Shown: in pieces, positions 46,885 through 59,908 of the stretch | Layout of the letters: each line of letters starts with the position of its first letter | Position numbering within the stretch: position 1 is the first letter of the stretch | Assembly (NCBI RefSeq): GCF_042453785.1 | Contig: NC_091673.1 | Location: 3,231,501 to 3,295,500 of the forward strand | Origin: Malus domestica | Lineage: Eukaryota > Streptophyta > Magnoliopsida > Rosales > Rosaceae | Length of the DNA: 64,000 nucleotides | Reading direction: 5' to 3' | Translations under genes and position numbers: made by a program | The notes under the pieces: model-generated | Seen by the model: only the letters and a program-made list of their open reading frames with translations | The model's database searches: none | What the model was told of the DNA's origin: nothing

Positions 46885-49158
46885 GGCCATCTCTAAGGTC
46901 ATTTCCAACCGAAGGGTCCAGATGGCCAGAGGGCCGAAAATAGCCCTAAAACCGTCTCCAACCGAGGGCTAGGCCAGAGGGCTCGAGAATCTGGGAGGGC
47001 TCCACGGAATTTCAAAGGGCCAAAGGGGGCTGGCTGTTTTTTTTTTTATAGTTTTGTTATTCCTGTCGGTTATAACCGACAGGAATACATGCTATTATTT
47101 AATATACTAAATAATGGTGTATTCCTGTCGGTTATAACCGACAGGATTTTTAAAAAAAAAAATTCAAATGAAACGGCTACTAGCCGTTGCATTTGATTTG
47201 ATTTTTTTTTTTTACATTATTATTATTATTTTTTATTTACAAAATTTTTCATATAACTTCTATTTTTTCCTATAACTTCTATTTCACAAAATTTGGTTCA
47301 TATTTTTTTTTAAATTCCATTTTTTTCCTATAACTTCTATTTCACAAAATTTGTTTCATATTTATTTTTTCCTATAACTTCTATTTCACAAAATTTATTT
47401 CATATTTTTTTTTAAATTCCATTTTTTTCCTATAACTTCTATTTCACAAAATTTATTTCATATTGTCTTTTAAATTCCATTTTTTTCCTATAACTTCTAT
47501 TTCACAAAATTTGTTTCATATTTTTTTTTAAATTCCATTTTTTTTTCTATAACTTCTATTTGATAAAATTTGTTTCATATTTTTTTTAAATTCTATTTTT
47601 TTCCTATAACTTCCTAAGCCATTATACAACATTAAATTAAATTAAGTAACATGAAACAACATTAAACAATATGAAACAACATTGAATAACATTAACCAAC
47701 ATAAAAATTATACAACATGAAACTTAAACAACATTTTAGTTGTAGTTTTTAAATAATAAATTATGTTTGGCCCTATGGCCCTTTAGCCCTCGGTTGGAGA
47801 CGGTTTTTTGTGACAGGGCTAAAACGAGTCATCTGGCCCTTTGGCCCTCGGTTGGAGACGGAGGCAAATATGGCCATATACTGTTCATTAAAATATTAAT
47901 ATCTTGGAGAATCTTGGAGGGCCAGAGGGCTAAAACGAGCCCTCTGGCCAGCCCTCGGTTAGAGATGGCCTAACTGAAGGGTCCAGAGGGCCAGAGGGCC
48001 GAAAATAGCCCTAAAACCGTTTCCAACCGAGGGCTAGGCCAGAAGGCTCTGGAATCTGGGAAGGCCCCACGGGATCGGAGAGGGCTGGAGGGCTAGAAGG
48101 CTGGCTGCTTTCAGCCAGCCAGCCAGCCCCGGGTTGGCTATTTTTGTTTTTAATGTTTTCCTATTGTTGTCGATTATAACCAACAGCATTAAAGAAGGAT
48201 TTTTTAATACTGTCGGTTATAACCGACAGTAATAGTTATTCAAAGGCAATTTATTTTTTAATTACTATTAGTGTCGGTTATAACCGACACTAATAGTTTG
48301 AATTTTTTTTATTATAACGGCTAGTAGCTGTTGTATTAACTGTTTTTTTATTTATATGAATTTAAACTTCTTTTTTCCTTTTCATATGAATCAAATTTTG
48401 TTTCATATTTTTTTTCAATTCTATTTTACAAAATTTGTTTCAATTTTTTTTTAAATTCTATTTTTTTTTCTATAACTTCTATTTTACAAAATTTGTTTCA
48501 TATATTTTTTAAATTCCATTTTTTTCCTATAACTTCTATTTCACAAAATTTGTTTCAATTTTTTTTTAAATTCTATTTTTTCCCTATAACTTCTATCTTA
48601 CAAAATTTGTTTCATATTTTTTTAAATTCCATTTTTTTTTTCCTATAACTTCTATTTCACAAAATTTGTTTCATATTTTCCTTCAATTCTATTTTTTCCT
48701 ATAACTTCCTAGGCCATTATACAACATTAAATTAAATTAAGTAACATGAAACAACATTAAACAATATGAAACAACATTAAATAACATTAACCAACATAAA
48801 AATTATACAACATAAAAAAAAAACATTTAACAACATGAAACTTAAACAACATTTTTAAAAACATTTAAAAACATAAAACGTAAACGCCTACTCGAGGCTT
48901 CACTTAGCCGTTGGATTTGAATTTAAGTTGTAGTTTTAAAATAATAAATTATGTTTGGCCCTATGACCCTTTGGCCCTCGATTGAAGATGGTTTTTTGTG
49001 ACAGAGCTAAAACGAGCCCTCTAGCCCTCTGGCCCTCGGTTGGAGATGGAGGCAAATATGGTCATGTACTATTCATTAAAATATTAATATCTTGGAGAAT
49101 CTTGGAGGGCCAGAGGGCTCAAACGAGCCCTCTAGCCAGCCATCGGTTAGAGATGGCC
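46885..49158. mobile_element. Tandem pair of GGCCATCTC-ended elements
   Basis: Two homologous ~1.1-kb units in direct orientation (46885-47970 and 47974-49158). The outer ends are GGCCATCTC and GAGATGGCC, flanked by TAA (46882-46884, 49159-49161), with a third TAA at the join (47971-47973); a TWA duplication suggests PIF/Harbinger. Each unit has 'ccaaccgagggc' near its ends, a palindromic 'ctgtcggttataaccgacag' motif, a poly-T-rich array of ~62-bp 'cctataacttctatttcacaaaatttg' repeats (47250-47620, 48360-48710) and an 'acatgaaacaacattaaacaat' block. The second unit lacks the first few bases of the left end. No transposase. Confidence 0.8.
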
Positions 49159-49161
49159 TAA

Positions 49162-49550
49162 CATTGGATTTGATCCATAATAAGGTGGATTATTTCGTTA
49201 AAAGTCCGACATATGGTACCGGCAGTCACTTGTTCAGTTACACTTCACATACATCCATATCAAACTTTTCATTATAATTTATACCCAAATAAACTAGAGA
49301 AAATTTAGATGGTTCTTAGCACGTTTAAGAGAATCAAATTCTGCCTCAAATTTCAAAGCTAAGGGATGACAATGCATATGTAAGATGCAAAGTAATGCAT
49401 ATATGTAGGGTTAGGGTGCAAAGTAGAGCATATACTAGCAGCAACAAAATATTCCATTATTAAAAAAAATTACTGCCAAAAGTTCCATGGTGGATAATAC
49501 TCCTGTACAATCCCCCCCCCCCCTCCCCCCAACAAAACACCCACCCTCCC
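49162..49550. other. Intergenic region with C-run
   Basis: No gene seen; a poly-C tract (49512-49530) ends the block. Confidence 0.5.
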
Positions 49551-49569
49551 ATCTCTCCTAAACTCCTTC

Positions 49570-49690
49570 CGATCTTCGTCCCGAGCTGTATGAGGCATAA
49601 ACTCGTCCCACGTACGGTTCAGAGGCTGAGGCGCCCTACCCTAGCAGTAATGGTGCGGCTTAGGTCAACCCCCACTCCTTACAAGCCAAA
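49570..49690 (+). pseudogene. Nuclear fragment of an organellar group II intron
   Basis: 49583-49620 matches the highly conserved domain V hairpin of group II introns: GAGCTGTATGAGG ... CCCACGTACGGTTC, where the outer arms pair (GAGCTGTA with TACGGTTC, G-U pairs allowed). The region after it could be domain VI and intron end. Plant nuclear genomes frequently receive mitochondrial or plastid DNA, so this is most likely a NUMT/NUPT of about 100-150 bp. Which intron it comes from was not determined. Confidence 0.7.
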
Positions 49691-50654
49691 GAGTAGAAAC
49701 TAGAAAAACGCTAAGGAGACTCTTTCAAAGTGAGACTTTCCATGAACTCTTTGTCAACTCACAGTTTAACGTCAATTTCTATGTAAATAGAATAAACATT
49801 GTGAGAAAAACATGAGGTGTCAGAGAATTTATGGACATTTTGAGAGTCTCCTTAACACTTATCATTGAACCAATATTATTATTGGTACTCATTGAAGTAT
49901 ATGCTCTCACTGAATCAGCAACCAATGCTTTTTGAAGAGATAACGAGGGATGGGATGGCATGGCTCGCTGAGGTGATTATTATTTTATTAAGTTATTGGG
50001 GGATATTCTTTTTTAACATGATTAATTTTCAAGGCATTTTTTCAGAGCCATAGCCAAGCATCGTATGCCTTAGAGAATAAATCATCTTGTTCAAATTTGA
50101 AAATCAGTTTTTTCTTTTGTTTTTTTTTTCTTTACTTGTTTATTATCATTACATGTATATAATTAGGACAAATTGTACGTCTAAAGGGTGTGCATAATTG
50201 AAGAATGGCATCTTATTCTGGAAAATGGGAAGCATATTGTTATCTACGACATGGATTTGATGAGCTCAACCTTGTGCAAAAATGCTCTAGCTGTTGAGGA
50301 TTAACAATACATTTACTTGTGGTGAGTAAAAAAGGGTAAACTGAAATACCAGCATATAATTTTGTGCGAATCCGAATCTTGTGACATATCTGAATTTTTA
50401 GGAAACTTATAGCTTCATAGATAGTACTTACATGTTATATATAGTCACAAAATTTCTCCGAACAAATACCTACCAATACCTACTACAGTTTCGCAATTAG
50501 TCCTCTCTAAATCGGCAACCAGTGCCAAACTTTTTTGAGTAACACCAATTAATTAGGGTAAAAAGGCAGATGTTTTAGTTGATTAAAAGAAATTAACGGC
50601 ACTCTCATGGAAAGGTAAAATTAATTAATTAAATCCGAATTGCATAGTCAAATA

Positions 50655-50685
<31 letters not shown>

Positions 50686-53240
50686 TTTCTTTCTCTTTTG
50701 GCAATTAAGCTACGCATCGGAGAAGGATGATAATGTAATTAATTATGGAAGGGAAAGAACTAGAGATGAGTTGGGTCACTCTGCAAGGAGCATCCAAATA
50801 TGCCATCCGAATCAGATCATCATTTCCAGGGATTTTCATTGGTTCTATATTCTATATACCTAAAGGCTTAGGTTTCATGTGTAACTTTCTTTTCTCTCTT
50901 CCCTTTAACTGAAATTCCACGTTGAGATGTATGCCCCTTCATTTTAAACAATTGTACCTAAATAGGTTCTAGGTTCTCATATGAAGTTATATATAAGGTA
51001 ACATGGCCCTTAATAAGTGGATGTTCCTTGACTGTAGTTGAGATATGACATATCTTTTATATCGATGACACTAATATATTGTTGATATGATGTTACACTA
51101 ATACGTTGTTGATACGATGTTACACTAATATGTCAATACCGTTGATACGATGTTAAACTAATATGTCAATACCGTTGATACAATGTTACACTAATATACC
51201 GTTGATACGATGTTAAACTAATATGCCGATGTCATTGATAAGAAGTTACATATCTTTTAATGACATCAATATATATTACCTTGTAAGCTTATCAATATAA
51301 GTCACACAGTTTAACTCACACTTGTCCCTCTATATATACATGTAAAAATTTAAACCAAAAATCTGGTATAATTTTGTCAATTAAGGGACAAAAAGTGTTT
51401 ACACCAGCATAATATAACCACCATTTTTTACCAACAAAAAATAAACTTTTTGTATTGGTTGTGTAAGGGCATATATGCATGGAACAGAAGACAGAGGGGA
51501 GAACAGTGTGCTTTTGTACGGATGTCATAAGAAAATAAAAGGGGTATCTTTTCTTAGTGACGCTGTCAATTTTCCACAATTATACTGTTGATGTTGCAAT
51601 CCATGTCTAAGAAGAAAAAAATGACAAAATATAATATTATAGCTAGGGCAACCGCTGTGGGTCTTTATTTTTCTAGTTTGGTGGGAGGCTGGGATCATGT
51701 TGACAAGTTGGCAACAATGGAGTGGATTTAGAACAAAGGAACAGAACATATATCATCATCACATATATGGAGCCTCTTATTACAATCACCACTCTACTAT
51801 GGGTGAATTTGTCTAATGTGATTTATATGTACACATATTTATCGAAAAGAAAATCAAGTTACTGATTATTTAGCTTCATTTTAGACAGATAGTTATGCTT
51901 ACCACTAGTGATTTACAGTTCCGGACTTTGTTGCCTCTACCCATGCTCATGATATTTCCTTTTGTCCTTATTATAGGTTTCATTGATCATTTGGTCATTA
52001 TGGGTTTTGGCTTAGAACCCCCCCGGGCGCGGCAGCTTATAATTTTTTCGTATACTTTCCTTTTTTTATTTATTAATAAAAATGGTGGAGAAGGGACGGG
52101 CATGGGGTATCTAGGTGTAATAGTTCGCACCCTTACGGAAGAGGATATGTGCCTCGCACGCGACTATTGCCGAAGAGCTAATCTCTCCTAAGTCATTGAA
52201 CTTATTAAAAAAAACCACCACCCTAGTAGTAGAGGTACTTGCAATTAGCTTAATTTGTTGATAATGTATTAGAGCCAGTGTATTTAGTTCATATCTTATT
52301 TTAAAATAATATCACAATCGTTTTGTTTAATATAAATCATTTTATCATATGTAAATTACGTTTCAAAATTCCCAAGAACCTCAAAGACCTAATTCATTGC
52401 ATATTATGTCAAGCATCGTGAACATGTAACATTTAGAATACAAGATCTTCCTCCGTCCAAAATGCTAACACATATCTGCTACAACAATGGATTCATATAC
52501 ATTTATTTATTTTCATTCACCATTTCACATTGGTTCCAGAAATTAAGGACATAATTTTTTTTTTTTGGCATGTATATCATACAACAAAGTCTACAAGTTT
52601 GCAACCTGAAGTCTTTACTGTTGCTTATATTTGAAGTAACTTATATATATATATATGATCATGGTGATCTTGTATAAGATGATAATCTCTACTTTATATA
52701 CTGCAAATAAAAGTATTGATTGCTTAATGAAAGGCAAGAAAAAATATTGAAACTCTAGTTAGCTTCAATTAGTGGACATCAGGCTGGTCTAATTGGAGCT
52801 AACCTTGGTGTGCTTATAAATATTTTAGCCAATAAGCTTCACTTTCACAAATAATTAAGCAGATCTTATGGGCCACTGCAGCTTCCAACTTCCAAAGTGT
52901 CTAAACTACCCTTTGATCATATGCATAATATTTGAGAAACAAAGGGTATTGGTAGTAATTAAGGATACAGAAAAGAAAAAGACAACAACTTTGCTAATCT
53001 TCCTTAATTACAAACTATGCCATCTTATAAGAGCCATTATTCTTTTCTCTATATATATATTTGAATTGGATTTGTTCCCCTCTCCATGCCACTCTAAATT
53101 CCCACCATTTTAAAATCTTCATGAGCACAAGTTGGCCGAGATAGTCGTAGCATCCGGTGGCGATTCGGTTTACTTTCCGGTGAAGCTAGTTACTATACCC
53201 TTTCAAGTGGAGGAAGCATATGGTGATGGTATAAAAGCAA
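49691..53240. other. Gene-free region upstream of PHO1;H1-like gene
   Basis: A+T-rich. Contains a TA microsatellite (50649-50677) and a degenerate minisatellite (51060-51240) of ~36-bp 'gttgatacgatgttacactaatat' units. A GC-richer patch at 51950-52190 has an open stretch without recognisable protein. No gene or RNA gene is supported. Confidence 0.55.
51060..51240. repeat. ~36-bp degenerate minisatellite
   Basis: Five or six repeats of 'ccgttgatacgatgtta(a/c)actaatatg' with small changes. Confidence 0.75.
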
Positions 53241-53243
53241 AAT

Positions 53244-53293
53244 TATCAAGGGATGTGTGAGAAGTAAAATGGGGTGTGTGGATAGCACATCCC
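53244..53293. mobile_element. Half copy of the GTGTGAGAAGT MITE
   Basis: 'tcaagggatgtgtgagaagtaaaatggggtgtgtggatagcacatccc' matches the right end of the MITE at 62914-63062. The left half is absent. It ends about 140 bp upstream of the PHO1;H1-like start codon. Confidence 0.7.
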
Positions 53294-53433
53294 ATTTTAG
53301 AATGTGCTTTTAGAGAATTTGGTATGAGACATCGATAAAAAGTTCCTTTTTTTCCAACCCCCATAAATAACAACGAGAACTAGAGCTTCTTCGTTATCCT
53401 TCTCTCTCAGAACTCAAAACTCAAAGAGAGAAA

Positions 53434-56400
53434 ATGGTGAAGTTCTCCAAGCAATTCGAAGGGCAGCTCGTCCCTGAATGGAAGGATGCATTCGTCGATT
53501 ACTGGCAGCTCAAGAAGGACCTCAAAAAAATCAATCTCCTTGACTCTAACAACAACAAAAACTCACCTACTAATCACCAAAATAGCTCGTCTTTATCCAA
53601 CACTCTCGTCACTTCCATTAGGAAGTTCACTCCTTTTGGCCATCCACATAGAGAACATGACCTCATACATGTACTCATTCTCTCTTCCGAACCCTATCAT
53701 TATGTTTGTTTTCTGGTTAAATTTTAAATCATGTTTCGAATGCGTATGAATTAATGTGCGTCTTATAATTATGTACCAGGTTCACAGGAAGCTTGCCTCA
53801 TCAGCAAGCAAGGGAGACATGTATGAGACTGAATTGTTAGAGCAGTTTGCTGATACTAATGCTGCGAAAGAGTTTTTCTCATTCCTCGACCTTCAGCTCA
53901 ACAAGGTGAATCAGTTTTTCAGAACAAAGGAGAAAGAGTTCATGGAGAGAGGGGAGTCCTTGAAGAAACAAATGGATATACTCATTGAGCTCAAAACCGC
54001 CTTCAAGAAACAGCGCGGCAAAGGAGCTTTTGCGCTGAATTCCAAGGAGGATATTTCCATGTCAGTCTCCTTCACATCTGGTAAATCTTCAATTTCGTTT
54101 TAGTTTTCAGTCGAATGTGCAAAATCTGCATATACACACACGCATACATCGTACATGTTTTAGTTATACGTTTTGGCATATCCCATTTAGATTGTTTCTC
54201 TGAATATTTTTCTTCACTACCTCCTTTAGCAATGCGGAGATTGACTGTCGCTAGAACAAATGATCATTGTGTTCCATTTATATTATTTCTAGTTTGCTAT
54301 CTATTTCAGTAAACGTACCTTAAATCGTTTCATTCTTTACCAAAATTATAGAATCAAAAAAGCGATTATCTATACTTAGTTTCTGATGGCTCTGTTTCTT
54401 GGATACAGATGAGGATTCTGTTAAGGATAAAACAGAGCAAGAACAGCTGCAAGACTGCACAGAAGACTTGGAGAAAAATGAAGTGGCAAACTCGGAAGGA
54501 ACGGCATACTCGGAAGGCACGATATCCGGTGAATTGGGAAAATCAATTAGAACGAAAAGTGAAGATGGTGGAAAGCTAAGGAGCATGTCAAGTCGTTCTT
54601 TCAGCTTCCAAGGGAAGAACTTGAAGATAAACATTCCTCTAACAACCCCGTCGCGCACTTTCTCAGCGATCAGTTACATAGTTTGGGAAGATCTGGTGAA
54701 TCAGTCCTCGAAAAAATGCGGCGCAGACAGTGGTAAGCTGCACATCAACAAAACTAAGTTGCATCATGCGGAAAAAATGATCCGAGGAGCTTTCGTCGAG
54801 CTCTACAAAGGGTTGGGATACCTCAAAACTTACAGGTAAAATCTTTTAGTTAAAAAGATAAACAAATTTGGAGTTGTTATTCGATGATGCAGGGGAAGCT
54901 TACGTGTTGTCAAATTTTCAGGAACTTGAACATGCTTGCTTTTATAAAGATTTTAAAGAAGTTTGACAAAGTAAGTAAAATGCATAACTTTTAATTCATC
55001 TTTTTGCTTACGTAATTAAATTGATTTTTTCTTCTTTTCTTTTTCAGGTCACTGGAAAACAAGTTCTTCCGATTTATCTAAAAGTTGTGGAGAGTTCCTA
55101 TTTCAACAGCTCAGATAAGGTACTTGACAAACCCTAATTTTTTGAATTTTCGAAGAATAACATCAACAATCAAGCTTTATTCCACTAAGTAGAGTAGGCT
55201 GTATGAATCCTAAAACGTCTTCGAACACTAAGTAAATATCTGATTCCCATCATGCTCGCTATGTTTTAGTAAATTTTTGCATGATCTTTTGATTGGATCA
55301 TGTTCAAATGTTGGCCACTTTCTGTCATTTCGTCCAAATATTTTCCCGACAATTTCAAGTGGCCATTGATCCTGCAGTTTGTGACTGCACAATGGATGCC
55401 ATTAAATTCGTAAAAATCGAACCCAGATATGCTTGTCTGATACGGAAACTGGCAAAAGTTAACTTTGCAGGTCAATAGTATTTTTGCTTATTAGTTTAAA
55501 AAATGACAGGTGATGAACTTAGGAGATGAAGTTGAGGAGCTTTTCACCAAACACTTCGCTGAAGAAGACCGGCGAAAGGCCATAAAGTATCTTAAACCGA
55601 CTGAGCGTAAAGAATCACATTCTGTAACATTTTTCATTGGTAAGTACAATTTTTTTGTGAAAAGTGACCACAAGGGGTATGTTATGCCAAATTACAACAA
55701 ACTTGGATGAACATTATTTTAAAGATAAAAATTAAAGTACCTAAGTGGTTCTCCTTTACGCAACTTTAGCCCTGGAGCTTAAAAGTTTGTTCATTTTGTG
55801 GAGAGATTTTTTCGTGTGTCAGGAAATAGTTCAATACGTTAAGTGTCATAATACAATTATTTAAAAAATTCAAGTTTCAAACTAATTATATTACTACATT
55901 TGCGTACCAACCGCGTACTCAATACCATTGAAAATTCTCCATTTTGTGACCATACAAGATTAAGAAACCAAAAGTGTACGGACCCAATAGGCCACTAGGG
56001 TTTTGAAACACAAGGCTGTGCCTTGTCCACTTTTTGGGTGGGAAATAAAGCATAGGTCGCTACTGCCATTGTTATTTTTTGGACAACTTTTTTATTGTAC
56101 GAAGGTAGAACCCTAAAAAGGGACATCAACATCTAGACTCTAGAGGGCAGCAAGATTTTATTTCCTCGGTGCGGAACGGAGCTACTCGCATGTACACTGC
56201 TTAATAACCCACAAGTCTTCAAGGTTAGTCCGAGTGGTGAGAGAGAACAAGGTAATTAGTTCGGATCAGAGTAGATTCAATCTTTAGAAATTAATTTTCG
56301 AGTAAAAATCATAATATCGAACGGGAATATTTGGTAATGATATTTGTTTTTTTGCCTAGCAAAAAAAGAAGTGGAACACAAAATATAGGTTGCATTACAT

Positions 56401-59194
56401 TGTGAACGTTTCTACTCATACATGATATATGAACTTGATAAATATGTGTGACACATTGGACTGCAATGACTAACTACTCAGGTGACTCATCTTCTTTAAT
56501 TATAATTATCAGGTTTATTTACGGGATGTTTTATCGCACTCTTAACTGGATATGTCATTATGGCTCATATAACGGGATTGTACAAACGGCAGCCAAATTC
56601 AGTCTACATGGAAACTGCCTACCCTGTACTTAGGTAAGCATTGCTGCAAATAATTTGAACAGAGTCTTAAAAAATGTTTGATACTTCGATGTAAACAAGG
56701 AGAGGCTAGAGAACTAAACTCTTTTTGTTTTGTTTTTGCAGCATGTTCAGCCTACTGTTTCTACACTTCTTCTTATACGGCTGCAACATTTTTGCGTGGA
56801 GAAAGGCGCGTATAAATTACAGTTTCATCTTTGAACTGTCCCAGACGAAGGAGCTAAAGTACAGAGATGTATTCTTGATCTGCACCATGTCGTTGACTAC
56901 GGTGGTCGGAGTCATGTGTGTTCATTTGTTACTGCTAACAAAAGGCTACTCATATGCCCAAGTTCAAGCAATTCCTGGCCTTCTTTTGTTGGTAAATTCT
57001 TCAACTCATGACATGATAAATCATAAAAGGAAGATCAAATAATCCATATGTACAGTAAATATTAATCAGGTTTTAACTTTTCTTCTACATGTGCAGGTGT
57101 TTTTACTACTACTTGTGTGCCCCTTCAACATCATTTACCGATCAACCCGTTTCCGCCTTCTTCGTGTCCTAAGAAATATCATTCTGTCGCCTCTGTACAA
57201 GGTACTTGTGGAAATTTTTTAGGTCGACAGGCCGAGGACCCGCTCCAACAACACCGATAATGTCCTCACTTAACTACCTACACAATCCTCAAGTGTGGGG
57301 TTATATCACAAAAGGCCTCGATGTTAGTTAGAGTGGGGTCTATATAAATGGGTTTTTGCCCTTTCCTCTGTCCGATGTGGGACAGAATGGGGTTCTAACA
57401 CTCCTCCCCTGCACGTGAGACCCCATTTATGGGCCACACTGGGGTCTCACGTGAAATTCCACACATCGGCAACCACGTGGAGCCATGTCGGGACTCACCC
57501 AATCGCGCGGGACCAATGGGGACCCACCCAATCACGTGGCAGTATGGGCCTGCCCCTTGGCTCTGATACCATGTGGAAATTTTTCAGGTTGACGGGCCGA
57601 TGGCCCACTCCAACAGCACCGATACTGTCCTCACTTAACCACCTACATAATCCTCAGGTGTGAGGTTTTATCACAAAAGGTTTCGGTGTTAGTTAGAGCA
57701 GGGTAATTCTATATAAATGGGTTTTTGCCCTTTCCTCTGTCCGATGTGGGACAGAATGGGGTTCTAACAGTACTGCATCTCTTCAACATGATTAAAACAA
57801 AACATTTTTAGTAACAGCTAAAACCATATTAGACCAATTAAATCATGTTTCTAATTAGTTTCTGTTTGCTGTCTGCAGGTTGTCATGCTGGACTTCTTCA
57901 TGGCAGATCAACTTTGTAGTCAGGTATCATTCAGCGCCAAATCAAATATATTCGTTCCTCAAGTTATAAACTTTTCCGATTCGTCATAACAATAGATTTA
58001 TCTGTATTCAGGTTCCGATGCTTAGGAACCTCGAGTATGTGGCGTGTTACTACATAACCGGAAGCTACAAAACTCAGGACTATGGCTACTGCATGAGGGC
58101 GGGGCATTACCGAGATCTTGCCTATGCCGTGTCCTTCCTACCTTATTACTGGAGAGCAATGCAGGTATACAAATTAGGCTCTTCGGCCATCTGCTATAAT
58201 CTTTACCGTCTCTTTTCTTCGACATCTGACAAAGATTTTGTTAAATTGGATTTTCAGTGTGCTCGGCGGTGGTTTGATGAGGGACACACAAGCCACCTTG
58301 TGAATCTAGGCAAATATGTGTCAGCAATGTTAGCAGCAGTAGCTAAAGTAGCTTATGAGAAAGAAAGGAGCATTGGATGGCTCTGTCTTGTCGTGATCAT
58401 ATCAACTTTCGCAACAATTTACCAATTGTATTGGGACTTTGTAAAGGATTGGGGTTTGCTACAAATGAATTCCAAGAATCCTTTGCTTAGGAACGAATTA
58501 ATGATTCGCCGAAAGTTCATATACTACATCTCAATGGTAATTGCCATGTCCCCCTCAAACAAATCACAAATTTGGAGAACAAGATTTTTCTTGTGTGGCA
58601 AGCAACCGAGAATGAACTTATTCTCGAAATAAAATTCTGGTAAATGTCATGATAAAAGATTCCCAGTCTATTCAAAGAGGACAACATGACAGCAAAGGAT
58701 TAGATGTTGTCTGAGAAGTTGCACGCACATCATCGAAACAAATTTTGTGTTTTCTTTCTAGGTTATAAATTTTATCGGGTTTCAAATCCGGTGTTTGACG
58801 AATGTTTTGGATGCTATATCTGCAGGGATTGAACCTTATTCTCAGGCTAGCTTGGATGCAAACTGTTCTCCATTCAAGTTTTGGACATGTAGATTACAGG
58901 GTAACCGGGCTGTTTTTGGCAGCTCTTGAAGTCATCAGAAGAGGGTTGTGGAACTTTTTCAGGTAAAGAAAAACCCTTAAATTCCTACGATTCTTATTCT
59001 TTTCAGTCTACATCTGCAGCCATATGCAGAATTTGACATGAAACTGAAATTACCCTTTTTCGATTTCAATATCTCTAACGCACGATATGTTCGAATGGTT
59101 CAGGTTAGAGAATGAGCATCTGAATAATGCAGGCAAGTTTAGAGCAGTTAAGACAGTACCACTGCCTTTTCATGAAGTGGATGATCAGGACTGA
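53434..59194 (+). CDS. PHO1;H1: PHO1;H1-like phosphate exporter (SPX-EXS)
   Basis: PHO1 family proteins load inorganic phosphate into xylem; the N-terminal SPX domain senses inositol pyrophosphates and the C-terminal EXS domain lies in the membrane part. Exons: 53434-53670, 53780-54080, 54409-54835, 54922-54970, 55048-55119, 55510-55639, 56513-56633, 56742-56991, 57097-57201, 57879-57923, 58012-58164, 58258-58536, 58826-58962, 59104-59194; all GT-AG, total 2397 nt (798 aa), typical length. The N-terminus [20 protein letters not shown] and [16 protein letters not shown] mark [19 protein letters not shown] starts the membrane domain; [37 protein letters not shown] and [20 protein letters not shown] mark EXS. 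The sequence fits Arabidopsis PHO1;H1 better than PHO1 by eye. A TRIM retrotransposon lies in intron 9. The ATG follows a CT/GA-rich leader, with 'ataaata' near 53364 as possible TATA. Confidence 0.96.
57207..57769 (-). mobile_element. TRIM in PHO1;H1-like intron 9
   Basis: 563 bp with LTR-like repeats at 57207-57400 and 57572-57769 (TGTGGAAATT...GTTCTAACA on the plus strand) and exact GTACT duplications (57202-57206, 57770-57774). The initiator-Met tRNA primer site TGGTATCAGAGCCAAGG lies on the minus strand ending at 57571, directly beside the right-hand repeat, so the element is antisense to the gene and its LTRs read TGTTAGAACC...TTTCCACA. The 171-bp interior codes for nothing. Confidence 0.92.
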
Positions 59195-59908
59195 CGCCCC
59201 CATTGGCAACAGTTGCATATAGAATTCGATGTTTAGGCGTTTTCAGAACAAATGTTTCCAAGAGGAGGAATCTTGTTGAAAGCTCATTCCAAAGTTGGTG
59301 TAATAAGACACATCAACTGTGTAATCTCTTTTGGTTCGATCGGGAGAACATTTGTTCATACTTGTACATAGAAAGAATTCCTTCATCAATGAAAGGAAAA
59401 GAAAATTGATGCAAAGTGCATATACATTAGTACTGCACAGTTCACTTCACTCATTGCTGCAAATACATCAACGAAGGGAACCTCAAATTGCCGAGTAGTT
59501 AATCGGAGAATGGGTGAGACGAAAATACAAGTGGCTGCCTAGTTAACTAGTTTATGCATCTTGTCAGTAAGTCACATGATCAAAACGGTTTCACTTAAGA
59601 AATTTCTCTGAATCCAAGTTGGGTCGTGTCATAATTTGGATTTTGGAGGTTTAAGGATTGTTAGTTGCGAGAGATTTTTTAATGTGACCGTAATACGGAA
59701 TGATATATCACGTGTCATTATATATATTTGTGATATATCACACGTGTTTCGGTTACAATAAAAATTTTCTAATTGGTTGCACAACTCAGCCTTTTCCATA
59801 TAACACGTGGCAAAAACCCAATTGATTTGCCCAAAATCAAATACATTCTTGCAATTGCAATCGGAAACAAAACAGAGAAAATTGCGTACAGTCTACAGAG
59901 CTACATCA

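Noticed and set aside
51895-52191. 98-codon frame with hydrophobic start
   Set aside because: No recognisable family, no splice partners and mixed composition; left as intergenic.
57415-57663. 82-codon frame in PHO1;H1 intron 9
   Set aside because: It lies inside the TRIM, spans its interior and LTR, and resembles no protein.
57207-57769. Cassandra-type TRIM
   Set aside because: LTR ends and priming fit a TRIM, but no 5S rRNA-like promoter sequence was seen in the repeats.
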